Shown here in pieces: positions 24,730-37,900 of a stretch of DNA of 64,000 bases. The notes beneath the pieces were generated by a model. The model did no database searches. It was given only the letters and a program-made list of their open reading frames with translations, and was not told the DNA's origin. Source of the DNA: Sipunculus nudus (Eukaryota > Annelida > Sipuncula > Golfingiida > Sipunculidae); assembly GCA_026874595.1 (NCBI GenBank), contig CM049309.1, forward strand, positions 21,736,033-21,800,032. The letters run 5' to 3'. The translations under genes and the position numbers were made by a program. Numbering within the stretch: the stretch's first letter is position 1; each line of letters begins with the position of its first letter.

Positions 24730-26830
24730 AAATATACAGAAATGAATACAAGAAGACATGAGCCTGGAGTGATAGACAGGAATATAGATGAGAATACAAG
24801 AGGACCTGGGAAAAGACTGAGAGCAGAAAAGACAGGAGTATTAAAATTACTGTATGCATAGTCTAAAAACTGGACACCAGCTGATAGACAGGAGTATAGT
24901 GAGAAATACATGAAGACTTGGACATAGACTGATAGACAGGAGTGTAGTGAGTAATACAAGAAGACTTGGACATAGACTGATAGACAGGAGTGTAGTGAGT
25001 AATACAAGAAGACTTGGACATAGACTGATAGACAGGAATGTAGTGAGTAATACATGAAGACTTGGACATAGACTGATAGACAGGAGTGTAGTGAGTAATA
25101 CAAGAAGACTTGGACATAGACTGATAGACAGGAGTGTAGTGAGTAATACAAGAAGACTTGGACATAGACTGATAGAAAGGAGTGTAGTGAGTAATACAAG
25201 AAGACTTGGACATAGACTGATAGACAGGAGTGTAGTGAGTAATACATGAAGACTTGGACATAGACTGATAGACAGGAGTGTAGTGAGTAATACAAGAAGA
25301 CTTGGACATAGACTGATAGACAGGAATGTAGTGAGTTATACAAGAAGACTTGGACATAGACTGATAGACAGGAGTGTAGTGAGTAATACAAGAAGACATG
25401 GACATAGACTGATAGACAGGAGTGTAGTGAGTAATACAAGAAGACGTGGACATAGACTGATAGACAAGAGTGTAGTGAGTAATACAAGAAGACTTGGACA
25501 TAGACTGATAGACAGGAGTGTAGTGAGAAATACATGAAGACTTGGACATAGACTGATAGACAGGAGTGTAGTGAGTAATACAAGAAGACTTGGACATAGA
25601 CTGATAGACAGGAGTGTAGTGAGTAATACAAGGAGACTTGGACATAGACTGATAGACAGGAGTGTAGTGAGTAATACATGAAGACTTGGACATAGACTGA
25701 CAGACAGGAGTGTAGTGAGTAATACAAGAAGACTTGGACATAGACTGATAGACAGGAGTGTAGTGAGTAATACAAGAAGACTTGGACATAGACTGATAGA
25801 CAGGAGTGTAGTGAGTAATACAAGAAGACTTGGACATAGACTGATAGACAGGAGTATAGTGAGAAATACATGAAGACTTGGACATAGACTGATAGACAGG
25901 AGTGTAGTGAGTAATACAAGAAGACTTGGACATAGACTGATAGACAGGAGAGTAGTGAGTAATACATGAAGACTTGGACATAGACTGATAGACAGGAGTG
26001 TAGTGAGTAATACAAGAAGACTTGGACATAGACTGATAGACAGGAGTGTAGTGAGTAATACAAGAAGACTTGGACATAGACTGATAGACAGGAGTGTAGT
26101 GAGTAATACAAGAAGACTTGGACATAGACTGATAGACAGGAATGTAGTGAGTAATACATGAAGACTTGGACATAGACTGATAGACAGGAGTGTAGTGAGT
26201 AATACAAGAAGACTTGGACATTGACTGATAGACAGGAGAGTAGTGAGTAATACAAGAAGACTTGGACATTGACTGATAGACAGGAGTGTAGTGAGTAATA
26301 CAAGAAGACTTGGACATAGACTGATTGACAGGAGAATAATGAGTAATACAAGAAAACTTAGAGACGTACTGATAGACAGGAGTAAAGTAAGTAATATAAA
26401 AAGACTTGGACTGTGAATGATAGACAGGAGTATAGTAATACAAGAAAACTTGGAAACAGACTGTCAGACAGAAGTATATAGTGAGTAATGCAAGAAAACT
26501 TGGAGACGTACTGATAGACAGGAGGATAAGGTGTAATATAAGAAGACTTGGACAGAGAATGACAGACAGTATAGTAATACAAGAAATCATGGAGACAGAC
26601 TGTCAGACAGGAGTATATAGTGAGTAATGCAAGAAAACTTTGAGACAGACTGATAGACAGGAGGATAAGGAGTAATACAAGACAATTTGGACAGAGAATG
26701 ATAGGAGTATAGACAGGAGTATCATGGGGGAATACAAGAGGACTTGAACATAGACTAATAAACAGGAGTATTGAAGGGAACACAAGACTTAAGCATAGAT
26801 GGGACACAAGGATCATGAAAACACTAGCTT
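24730..26830. repeat. 48-bp minisatellite block A: homogeneous core with degenerate margins
   Basis: A tandem unit of 48 bp built from AATACAAGAAGACTTGGACA, TAGACTGATAGACAGGAGTG and TAGTGAGT. About 31 near-identical copies fill 24889-26370. The margins at 24730-24888 and 26370-26830 hold progressively diverged copies with GACAGGAGTATA and ATACAAGA cores, the pattern expected from unequal exchange homogenising the centre. Because 48 is a multiple of 3, every stop-free frame stays open. This explains two overlapping minus-strand open frames (26351 to 24651 and 26590 to 24863, each about 570 codons) and an 84-codon plus-strand frame. Each is a pure 16-residue repeat (for example YYSLHSCLSVYVQVFL). 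I do not call these genes. Confidence 0.97.
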
Positions 26831-27009
26831 TACTCAAAATGTTCTGTATGGATTTTGAATAAATACTGTGGTGGTTTAGGGTAATGCCCTCTGGTATCAG
26901 CTGCATGCATCAACTCTTTTGTAAAATTTTAACTTATTCTGGTATTAACTTGGACCTTGTATTCCAGATTGTTGGTAAAAATACATATCATCTCAGAGTC
27001 TTTTCTTGT

Positions 27010-27400
27010 ATGGAATGCAAGAACATAAAGGCCTGTACTCACAAAAGGATCACAAGAAAACTTTGGCCTGCACTTACAGACAGATGTAGTAAGGATTACA
27101 AAGAAAGTTTGGTTTGTAATGACATACAAGTGTTTATTAGGGATTTAAGTAAACTTTGGCCTGTACTTACAGACAAGATTATTTTAAGAATACAAGAAAA
27201 CTGTGGCCTGTACTTACAGACAAGATTATTATAAGAATACAAGAAAACTTTGTCCTGTACCTACAGAGAAGAGTATATTAGGAATACAAGATAACTTTGG
27301 CCTGTACTTACAGAGAAGAGTATATTAGGAATACAAGAAAACTTTGGCCTGGATTTAAAGGCAGTTGTATAGTAATAATATTAAAGAAGTCAGGGCCCTG
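27010..27400. repeat. 46-47-bp minisatellite block B, related to blocks A and C
   Basis: Roughly eight imperfect copies of a unit such as ATACAAGAAAACTTTGGCCT, GTACTTACAGACAAGATTAT, TATAAG. The shared ATACAAG-A-ACTT-GG and ACAGA-AAGA cores show common origin with the 48-bp and 52-bp blocks on either side. About 180 bp of non-repetitive sequence separates it from block A. Confidence 0.85.
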
Positions 27401-27429
27401 GAGACATGGACCAAAGACAGTATTGTAGA

Positions 27430-28925
27430 AATGCAAGAAAGACGAATATTGTAGGAATACAAGGCGACTTGAGTCTGGAGTTACAGATAAAGACAAGAAT
27501 ATAGTAGGAGTACAAGACGACTTGGGTCTGGAGATACAGATAATGACAAGAAATAGGAGGAATACAAGGAGACTTAGGTCTGGAGTTACAGACAAAGACA
27601 AGAATATAGTATGAAAAAAGGAGACTTGGGTCTGGAGTTATAGAGAAAGACAAGAATATAGTAGGAGTACAAGGCGACTTGGGTCTGGAGTTACAGATAA
27701 AGATAAGAAATAGGAGGAATACAAGGAGACTTGGGTCTGGAATTACAGACAAAGACAAGAATATAGTATGAAAAAAAGGAGACTTGGGTCTGGAGATACA
27801 GATAATGACAAGAAATAGGAGGAATACAAGGAGACTTAGGTCTGGAGTTACAGACAAAGACAAGAATATAGTATGAAAAAAGGAGACTTGGGTCTGGAGT
27901 TATAGAGAAAGACAAGAATATAGTAGGAGTACAAGGCGACTTGGGTCTGGAGTTACAGATAAAGATAAGAAATAGGAGGAATACAAGGAGACTTGGGTCT
28001 GGAATTACAGACAAAGACAAGAATATAGTATGAAAAAAAGGAGACTTGGGTCTGGAGTTACAGATAAAGACGAGAAATAGGAGGAATACAAGCAAACTTG
28101 GGTCAGGAATCATAGACTAAGACAAGAATATAGTAGGAAAACAAGGAGAATTGGGTCTGGAGTTACAGACAAAGACAAGAATATTGAAGGAAAACAAGGA
28201 GACTTGGGTCTGGAGTGACAGACAAAAACAAGAAATAGGTTGAATACGAGGAAACTTGGGTCTGGAGTTATAGACAAAGACAAGAATATAGTAGGAAAAC
28301 AAGGTGACTTGGATCTGGAGTTACAGATAAAGACAAGAAATAGGAGGAATACAAGGGGACTTGGGTCTGGAGTTACAGACAAAGACAAGAAAAAGGTTTA
28401 ATACAAGGAAACTTGGGTCAGGAATTATAGACAAAGACAAGAATATAGTAGGAAAACAAGGAGACTTGGGACTGGAGTTACAGACAAAGACAAGTAATGG
28501 GAGGAATACAAGGAGACTTGAGTCTGGAGTTACAGATAAAGACAAGAATATAGTAAGAATACAAGGAGACTTGGGTCTGGAGTTACAGATAAAGATAAGA
28601 ATATAGTAGGAGTACAAGGAGACTTGGGTCTGGAGTTACAGATAAAGACAAGAATATAGTAAGAATACAAGGAGACTTGAGTCTGGAGTTACAGATAAAG
28701 ACAAGAATATAGTAAGAATACAAGGAGACTTGGGTCTGGAGTTACAGATAAAGATAAGAATATAGTAGGAGTACAAGGAGACTTGGGTCTGGAGTTACAG
28801 ATAAAGAAAAGAATATAGTAAGAATACAAGGAGACTTGAGTCTGGAGTTACAGATAAAGATAAGAATATAGTAGGAGTACAAGGAGACTTGAGTCTGGAG
28901 TTACAGACAAAGACAAGAATATGGT
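27430..28925. repeat. 51-54-bp minisatellite block C, about 28 copies
   Basis: Tandem units of about 52 bp built from ACAAGGAGACTTGGGTCTGG, AGTTACAGACAAAGACAAGA and ATATAGTAGGAAT. Variants include AAATAGGAGG in place of ATATAGTAGG, and an AGTATGAAAAAAGGAGAC junction. A run of five units (262 bp) is duplicated almost perfectly at 27541-27802 and 27803-28064. Several minus-strand open frames of 90 to 157 codons with S-R-P-K-S-P-C repeats are by-products of the array. Confidence 0.95.
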
Positions 28926-29104
28926 ATATTCATGATAATAATTTTATCAGTTACAAAGGCACAATTAGATTGCTGTTTTGAAGTTATGTATGTTTTAAAA
29001 CTTATTATTTTGCAATGAGAGCCATGTTTTCATGTGAAAGCTACCACATGTGTACTAAGTTCAAAGTTTTAATATCCCTTATGCTGACTGCCCCCAAAAT
29101 GTCC

Positions 29105-29164
29105 TTCATTCATTCATTCATTCATTCATTCATTCATTCATTCATTCATTCATTCATTCATTCA
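29105..29164. repeat. (ATTC)n microsatellite
   Basis: About 15 perfect tetranucleotide repeats (TTCA/ATTC register). Confidence 0.98.
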
Positions 29165-30803
29165 ATGTAGAAAAAGTAATTACACCCATAACTGTTCATA
29201 CAGTTGCCACATTTGAGCTACCATCAATATGTCTGATAAAACTTTACTGACATTCAGCATCATCATGACTTTATACTTTGGCCCACAAGGATTCTTTCTA
29301 TTGATACCTCTGAAGTACCATTTTTAGATAAACAATATTATGGGAACATCAAAGTAAATTATATGGCCTGTGAGGTTTTAGTACCACAAAAGTACCACTT
29401 GTAAACATGGGTAAACAATAATGTAAATCTAAAGGTATTCATCTACATGAATGTTACAACAATCTTTATGTCAACTGACAGGAGGTCAAGAAAGAAAATT
29501 AAAATTATTTATTGATTTTATGGTGTGACAGAGGACTGGAGTAAGACAACATGTGTGTTCCCATGACCATGGAGATCAAGAGCATGGCACATACTGTTAT
29601 GGTTTTAGAGTGAGTGACACAGATAATCATCATATTAGCTCCAGCACATGCTCCACAATCACAGACACCAGGCTGGTCACCTGCTTGTGGGCTGGTGCTC
29701 CTTTGTCAAGTAAACAAGTTGCCACACTCCATAGGCCATCTCTTTTGTCTGCAAGGTGTCACCACTGGACCCAGCCCCAGGGCTGATGGTCACTGGGTCA
29801 GGTCAGGGTTGAGGTCATTATACTGACCACAGAGAACTAAGAGTCTGTCCTGCCTGGAACCATAGGGGTCCATTTCCTGGCAGTGTCCACTCAAGCTACT
29901 TATAGAAATCAATAAGCTTTGTTGATGTCCACCACAGCAGAGGGTCAACCACAAAAGGAACCATGTCAGAACTAAAAGGACCATTCTGCCTCACTTCATT
30001 TGCCGTGTTGTCACTCTCACATTTTTCACTTAACACAGTCAACAATAACAGCATTATTTCATGCCATCAGGTGAAACCAGATAACATTGATTAGGTCTTA
30101 CATAGCCCAATAGCAGTAAAGAAACCAAATTACATCACTAAAGGCCCATCAAACTATAGAGGAATGGCTCTATGGGTTAGGAACTCAATACTTAATATCT
30201 ATAATTTTTATAAAGAAATATGGAAAATGCCTTTGGCTGAGGTGTGATAATCCATGATATTTAGAAATAAATGTCTACCCATAAGAGAAATCAAATGGAT
30301 CCAAGTTAAAAAGTATTACTTGTACCAAGGAGAAGGTCATCCCTTAATATTAATAGTGGATTTAGGTAATCAAGATACCTCAAACTTTATTAATTATAAC
30401 TGCTTATACAATGGAACATACCCCAATTTAAACTTTCATAATACTTTGTTAATATTAAGGATAAAAAAATATTATAGAACATTCTACATAAAATATATCT
30501 TTTAATTATATCAAGTGTGAAGTCATATATAAAAGATATATTTTACTATTTTAAATCTACTGGTATATTACAGAATAATAGTAACAATGAACAGCATGGC
30601 CGATGCCTGGTAATAATGGAGACTTCACTTAAAACACATTCAGTTTGCCACAGCCCAAACAAGCCTCAGTGACACCAGCATGAATGCAGGGGCATGACTG
30701 CAAAATCTGATTCAGGTTTCAATCTGTCAGGATGTATGGATCAGTCCCCCTGGCAGTCTGTAATCAGAGTTCTAGCTGTACCAGCTCCAGTATACTGCAG
30801 CCT

Positions 30804-30818
30804 CCCCCCCCCCCCCCC
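30804..30818. repeat. C15 homopolymer
   Basis: Fifteen C on the plus strand (G15 in the CELF pre-mRNA), the longest G/C homopolymer in the window. Confidence 0.95.
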
Positions 30819-33800
30819 AACCCATTCTTACTCCCTGGATGTCATGCATAGATCACAAGATGCCTTTTTTGGTAAAAAAATTACCCATGTCCTACACTGA
30901 TGATTTTATATATAAATATAAGGTACCGTTATAGTATGAAAATAAGAATAACTTATATTTATACTTAATAATATAATCACAATAATAATGACAGTGAATC
31001 TACTGCTGTCAGTTTTCATCAAGAAATTTTTTTCAGTGCAAAAATGATATAAATTCCACATTTGAGAAATATAGCTTAAAAATCTACATAGTGGTAATGG
31101 AAACATTGCGGAAGTAGCAAGGAGGAATTGAGTGTGACAGACCAAGTTAATATGACCTGTTTTAAACATCAAAGTTCATTCTGAAGAGAACCACTCTGCT
31201 GCATATATTGAAAACATTAGGTCTTTTTACAATGCTATATCCATCCATGTGAAGCTGCATAAGCATATCACTTTATAGTCTTCAACACTTCAGTCTGCCA
31301 GCATTTTTTTTCTCCATTAATAGGAGAGTAAACAGTGGAGCTGAGTGGTGGTTTGAGTGGAGCCTGTGGTTTCATCCCGGCTGTTAATGACAGACAGTGT
31401 AGCAGAGCACCCTCATCATGACCATGAAGAGCAGACTGTGCCATACAGCAACGTAACCTGGGAACTAATGGCTCTTTATGGAAGTGGTGTCTCTGAAGCA
31501 AAGTAAAAGTGAGGACATCACAGAGAATCCACTGTCATGAACAGGTTAATGCACTTAAGACACCTTCAGTATAAGAACGCCGAGGAAAAATATATACTAT
31601 TGCTGATGGTTCTTCCTCTGGCAATGAAAAACTAACGTTTTTGCATACATGTTTTAAAGACCTAAGTTTGACTTCCATCCTGGATAAATCAAGGTAATAT
31701 GTAACACAGCTAGGCAGTGTTTGATCAAGACACATAAAATGGTGGGCAGCTCCTAAGAGATAATGTTTGCTGAAAGTGGTGAAGCTGAAAGGTCTGGCGA
31801 TGTGAGGAGCATGTGAATGTTGTGGACTGATATAAGGTGAATGTCACCACCATTCCTGGCCCAGCATGGCCAGCCCAGAAGCAGGAGCATTGATTTATCC
31901 AGGGCAGGAAACCTCAGGTCTGTGCCCATGTAAAAGAAAACCTAATGTTTATTAAAGACCGTTAACACATTTACTCAGTGTGAAGGATGAAAGCTAGCAG
32001 TGGTATAGATGAAGCACTGATTACAGGCAGCTAGCAGCAGAATCCCGAGTACCCTTTGTGCCCTCCCAGTCCCATTTCTGGCCAGGTCCTAATGGCTGCA
32101 CCTGATGCCCTGTTAGTCTAATCAAAGCTATGATTCATTGGCTTATTATGATCCTTGCACCTTCACCTGCTGTAGAGCTTAATGAAGCAGCAGGGTTTTA
32201 CCTGGCTTCATCACTCACCAACACACCTGCACCACCATATATAGCCAATACCCCATGTAACTTCTGATTAAAGGGCCAAGTCAACCTTTTCACACCCTGG
32301 TCACCATTGGAAAGTAAATTTTTCTGTGTCTATATGCATGAATTTCGTACCCTAGCAAACATTGCAAGTAAATTTTTTTAAAACAGCAGCTTTTCTCAAA
32401 GACTGATAAAATCAACAATTTTAAAAGAACTTTTCAACAATGCTGACTTCAAAGTTCTTGCACGGATTAAGAATATAGTTTGCTCAGAAGACAAAGGACT
32501 GTGTAAAACACGAAAATTCAAACTGAAAATGAACCTAGTCCCCCTGTTTAGACTGATTGTAGCCGAAGATGCAATATATTTTATAATGTTCCGCCTGCTA
32601 TTGTTACATTTATAATTTCAATATGCCATATTGTGAGGTCTGTATAGGCCTTATAGAAAGAGCAAATGAGTTAACTCACTATAAAAAATTTAACAGGTGG
32701 CATTTCCATCAATCATTTTAATGGTCTGCCTCTATTAACATGGCTCAGATGATACCTGTGTTCCAGACAGTTCAAATCAGGTAGCAAGTTAATATAGCTT
32801 AGTCTGGGAGACAGCCTACAATCCAGGGAGGCCTGGCAAGGACTGTGCAGGACACATGACACCTGCACAGGGCACACAGACTGGTTTAGCTGGGATCAAC
32901 ACTCCTGTATAACTCCCATATCTTCTTAAATGTCTCTGACCACACTCTGCTTGTTATAATAGTTGAGTAAAAGGTCACATGTAACTGACATAATGTTTTA
33001 TACTATCCCATGAACTTAATTTATTATGATCAATTAGTTAGCCATTTTAACCTTGTTTACTTCAAATCAAACTTAAAGTGAAACAGGCACTTAATATACA
33101 CACACAACAAAACTGGTATGACAATTTAGATCCATAAAATATTTAATTTTAATTTTTTTAACCATTTCATTCAATAAATAATTTATTTAACAAAACTTAT
33201 TTTCTGCCCACTGACTTTGAAGAATCAAAATTAAATGTACAGTAACAAATGTTTAAGCGAGCATTATTGATGTAAAATACCCAGCTCTGCAGCAGATTCT
33301 GTGAACACTTACAAGGTCTGATGTGTCCCTCCTTGTAAAAATTAAAAAACATGTTACCCTGATTTTTATTTATTAAATAATGCAGGATTTATAATATTGT
33401 TCTTAGGAAACAGTTTACATTAACACTGGCCCCAAACCCCTAATTTTTATACACCATTAGATTAATTCCAATATGGACTGGTCATCATGTAACAATGTGT
33501 AATAAAAAAGATTACTTGAACATTTTTTTGCCTGAATACAACTTAACAGACTACAGAGTTTTCAAATGAATTTTGACTCATAATAACCATCTAATGGCAC
33601 AAATGCTATTTTTACATCAAATCAAAAAGGACTGTGAGGATCATAGAATATATTAAGGGATACCCTGAAAGCACAACAGATGGAAAAACATGTGGTTTAT
33701 GCATGTGTACATGAAAACCTAGAATGATGTTTAATAAAGCATATCATGCATGGACAGACTCCCCTACACACCAGATCAATGGTGAATGGCTAAAGCAATC

Positions 33801-34853
33801 CTGCACAGGAGATTACTAGCTCTTCCAGCACATTACACTTTGTTTGCATGCACCAAGTGGGTTTGCATTAACACTACCCCCACATGACTAGGAGGTGTAC
33901 AGTGGGTCCTGTGCTTCCTCCAGCTCTCCTAGAAACACCACCAAACATGCTCACTCATTCATAACTCCAAGAAAACCCAGGTCTGAGAAACACGCTCTGG
34001 TGTTAACAAAAATGATTGGTGCCTGTCATATTGTTCTTACAGTATTTACATGCTGTAAACAGGTTATCTCTTCCTCTACAGCCTTGTCCTAATGGGATTT
34101 TCAAGATTGTATTTCATATAGATAAGCCAGCTCATATAATATTATATCTAATAGATATTGGTACAAGCTTGCAGAAATATATATACAGGAACTCCATTTA
34201 TCCAATAAAATGTTTTTCTGTAAATGAAACCTGAGTACTGAAAATTTTACAAATGTTGATTTAGCCATATCTGAAAAGAATACTTATTGCATTGAAAAAA
34301 CATATAATCACATGATTTTACTCCCAGTTAAGACTAATTAGTGTATGCATCACTGGTCGTGGAGTGTTTTATGACACTTAGGATGCGGCATTATACACAT
34401 CGTTCCTGCAGGAACAGTCCAAAGGCAGCCCCATATCCTGTCTAAACCTGATGGAAATGCAGTGTCTTCAATGTAACTGTCTGCAAATAGAGGGTGGCAC
34501 CAAGGGTGGATGAACTTTCATGGCGGATAACCACACGTTTGGCGAGAGATTAACTGGTACCTGTACTTCAATTACAAATAATCTTAATTGAAAGATTGTA
34601 AATATAATATTACTTGAATTAACATTTGCTTTGCTGATTCAATTTAAGATAACAGGTATTAACCACATATTATTCAATTCTGGTCCAATGTTTAATAACT
34701 CTGAAAGCCAACTGAAATTTGTGACACCATGCCAGTATTTAGTTGTAATACTGGGCTGATGACATCCATGCCACGATTTGATTTTACAAGTGAACATTTG
34801 TATATCCAAACAAAAACCTTGTCCCCAGAGATGTGCAGATGAATGGCGCTCAA

Positions 34854-34856
<3 letters not shown>

Positions 34857-34908
<52 letters not shown>
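34857..34908. repeat. (AT)n microsatellite, 52 bp
   Basis: A perfect TA dinucleotide run. A small open frame of alternating Y and I through it is an artefact. Confidence 0.98.
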
Positions 34909-34910
<2 letters not shown>

Positions 34911-37900
34911 AAGTATGAAAGACGTGAAGAATCTATATAAAGATTATCATCTTTCAAAAATATTGTTTACTTGTTGGAATGTTATGAAACACCTTACTGG
35001 AAATAAGCAACACATAGGGCACAGCGGTATAAATCTTACTTTCTGACATAATTTGGTCAACATTACTATTTACATGCTTTTATGATAGATGTAGATGATT
35101 CCATCTTTTTTTAATTCATTATCTGCTTGTTACTGACTTGATTGGTAAGTGTATATGAATTCAATAAATGGCTTTTAGCTCTAAATTTTCTACTACTAGT
35201 GCAAAAAAATTGCAAATACAAGTAATCAAAAATTATTTATTGTATACAAGTATTCATTAAACTAACAGTCAACAAGTATTTTTTTGGTGAGTGAGCAAGT
35301 GTACTCAGGAATGTATCTAGATTAGAAATCATTGCATATATGTATTTTCTGAAACTTTCTGATAAAAAAAAATTAATTGTATTCAATTCTGTGCTTGCTG
35401 CTGATGAAGAAAGAAAGGAAATGTCATAAATATGTCATGGACAGACAGGCATTGTGGGAAGAGGCTGAATCATGTTGATGCATGGTCGTTTACAAGGAGT
35501 CTGAGAGTTCCAACAGAGCATTGAGTGATGCCTTTTTTTCATGTTTCCTGTTTTTTTCCCATGACCCTGTCTACTCAGCAAGTATGAGGATTACTGTATG
35601 GTAATTAATGTGTTATTGTGAATCCTTGTGGATCGTCAAAACACAGTGCTTGGAGTAACAAAGCACTGATGGCAGTTGTTTTGACATTAGAGTGAATCTC
35701 TATAACAACTTTAGGCACAATGTTCACCCTGGCAATAACAGTTGAAACCTTTGAAATCCAAAACATATTTCACAAAACTGCATCCAAACCAAAATATGCA
35801 GTTTGTATTTATTTACATTTGACAGAGAGCCATATCTGATCACAGAATTTCACTACAAGACCTGTATATAAGCAATACTTCTATTCAGAAAACAATAACC
35901 AGGAGGTACCTTACAGTTTAATTATCAGTAAAGAGCCAATGAGACTTATACTATATTTATCAGCATATTATTTAGATTTAAATAAGAGAGGCTATATGAG
36001 GCATGTTATTTTTATCAGTATTTATTTAAGGAGGCAGTGAGGTGGGTGGTATGAGCTGTTTGTCATTAATTATGAAAAAAAAATCCATTAGCCCTCCTCA
36101 TAATAAATGGTAATATAATAGCCTTTGATGTGCAGGTGACAGTGGTGATGAAAAGTATTTCCATTAAAACAAATTTTGGATACAGACACAATTAATCAAT
36201 GGAATAGCTGCTGGAAGCATTCTAACATCACATCATTATATAACTGACATCAGTCTAACATTGTATGCAAAATATGATATTTAATCTTGACAGTGTTTTT
36301 TATTGCTATCACCTTACAAACTCCAGGAGATGGCATCCTATCCAGTAAATGTACTACTACTTCACGTAAGAGTTTAAACCACACAAGGGTCATCAGTACA
36401 AACATACTTCAAAAATACTCTAGATACAAATCAATGCCTATGTTACAATAAGGTAATTAAGGAATACTTGGTATACAATGAAGGATTAACATTAATTGAT
36501 CATCAGTATTTTTAGATAATATATTTGCTGTGTATTAAAAGGAAAATAATTTAAAATAATCATTACAAGATTGAATGATTTGTAATGGTGGGATTAACTT
36601 AAGCCTTAAAGAGGGATTAGAGATAAAAGAGTACACATGTATTCTAAGTATGGCAGTGCTGCATGGATAAGAGCTGAGCCAGGCATCAATGGCGCCAGGG
36701 CCACTAGGAGTGTAGATTATATCTCCCAGTTCCGTGCTGGATAACACATAAGTCTCGCAGATATCATCTACTATAAAATCTCAATTTGAGATTTTGGAGT
36801 CAATCGCCCTAGACCCAAGGCCAAAATCCCGGACCACCAGGACTTAGTAGGTTATCATGGCCAGCACAGTCTTCATAGTCAGCAGCTCACAGCACAACCC
36901 AGAATCAAATTTATCTTGAACAGGCCAGAGTAACCTGAATACAGGGCCATGAAGATAATAAAAAGAAACAAGAATTCAGACTTTTTACTCAAGCAATATC
37001 ATGATGCCTCACAGACAGACCACTTACCATGATATCAAGACAAGATGAGCATGTGGACTGACCATATTTGTCCCAGATATCTGGGAGTTAGTAACTGGTG
37101 TGGCCTGCACTTTATTTATTGTACTTAACTCTCACCCACACCCATAAGAATACATATTTTACATCGTTATTTTTTCCATATGCCTACTTCCCTCTTTGAA
37201 CACTGTTCAGATAGAACATTTTGGTCAGATCATAGCTGGTTATCCTGCATATCAGGATCTAACATTAACAGCTGTTGGTTCCAGGTGGTTTTCCCAAGGG
37301 ACACCAAAGCCATCCTGCAGCACAGACAGGGAGTTACATTCAGTTACAGGATGAAAATTTAATTCTCAGGCAACAAGGTTCCAACAAGGCTGCATGTATC
37401 ACCTTGGAAACATATCAGATGCCACAGTGACATGTGAATGGAAATGTAGCCAGGTAGGCAGGCAGACATGATGCTGCCCCAGCCCTCCTTAGAACTGAAG
37501 TTATTGTTACACTTGGGATATGACATAATTTCACTTCTCTAGATGATGAATCAGTCATACTTGAAGCATGAAATCATTGTGGCTTAACTGAAATAATACT
37601 TGGCCCAAGAAAGAACACTACATCACTGATTCTGCAACAGGTGGCTCCATATTATAAGACTAAATAAAATCTGAAGACCTGTTTTTTCCTGATAGCAAAG
37701 CCCAAAATGTCTGTAGATATGATCTAATGTGTCCTGGCAGCAAAGCCAAATCCCTGTGCCAAGTCACCAGTGTGGCTGAGCAAGCCCCAGGCATTGTTTA
37801 ATGTAGCTCTATATCAGTGTGACATGCACAATATGGCTCCTGAGAACCTCCAGCCTCAGTCAGCATTAATCACAGCTAGGCGGGGCACCTGTTCAGCAGT

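Larger units (their letters stand above)
28926..34856. other. Intronic non-coding stretch
   Basis: Unique A+T-rich intron apart from the (ATTC)n and C15 tracts listed separately. Open frames of 60 to 90 codons, for example 29553-29786 (plus) and 31172 to 30906 (minus), show no recognisable domain. No gene is supported. Confidence 0.6.

Noticed and set aside
24651-26590. Two minus-strand open frames of 566 and 575 codons as a repetitive protein gene
   Set aside because: They overlap in two frames over the same DNA, a plus-strand frame is open as well, and all follow from a stop-free 48-bp tandem unit. No non-repetitive coding ends or splice context are seen.
27308-28617. Several minus-strand open frames with SRPKSPC repeats as genes
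   Set aside because: They are shadows of the 51-54-bp tandem array; frames break wherever unit length changes.
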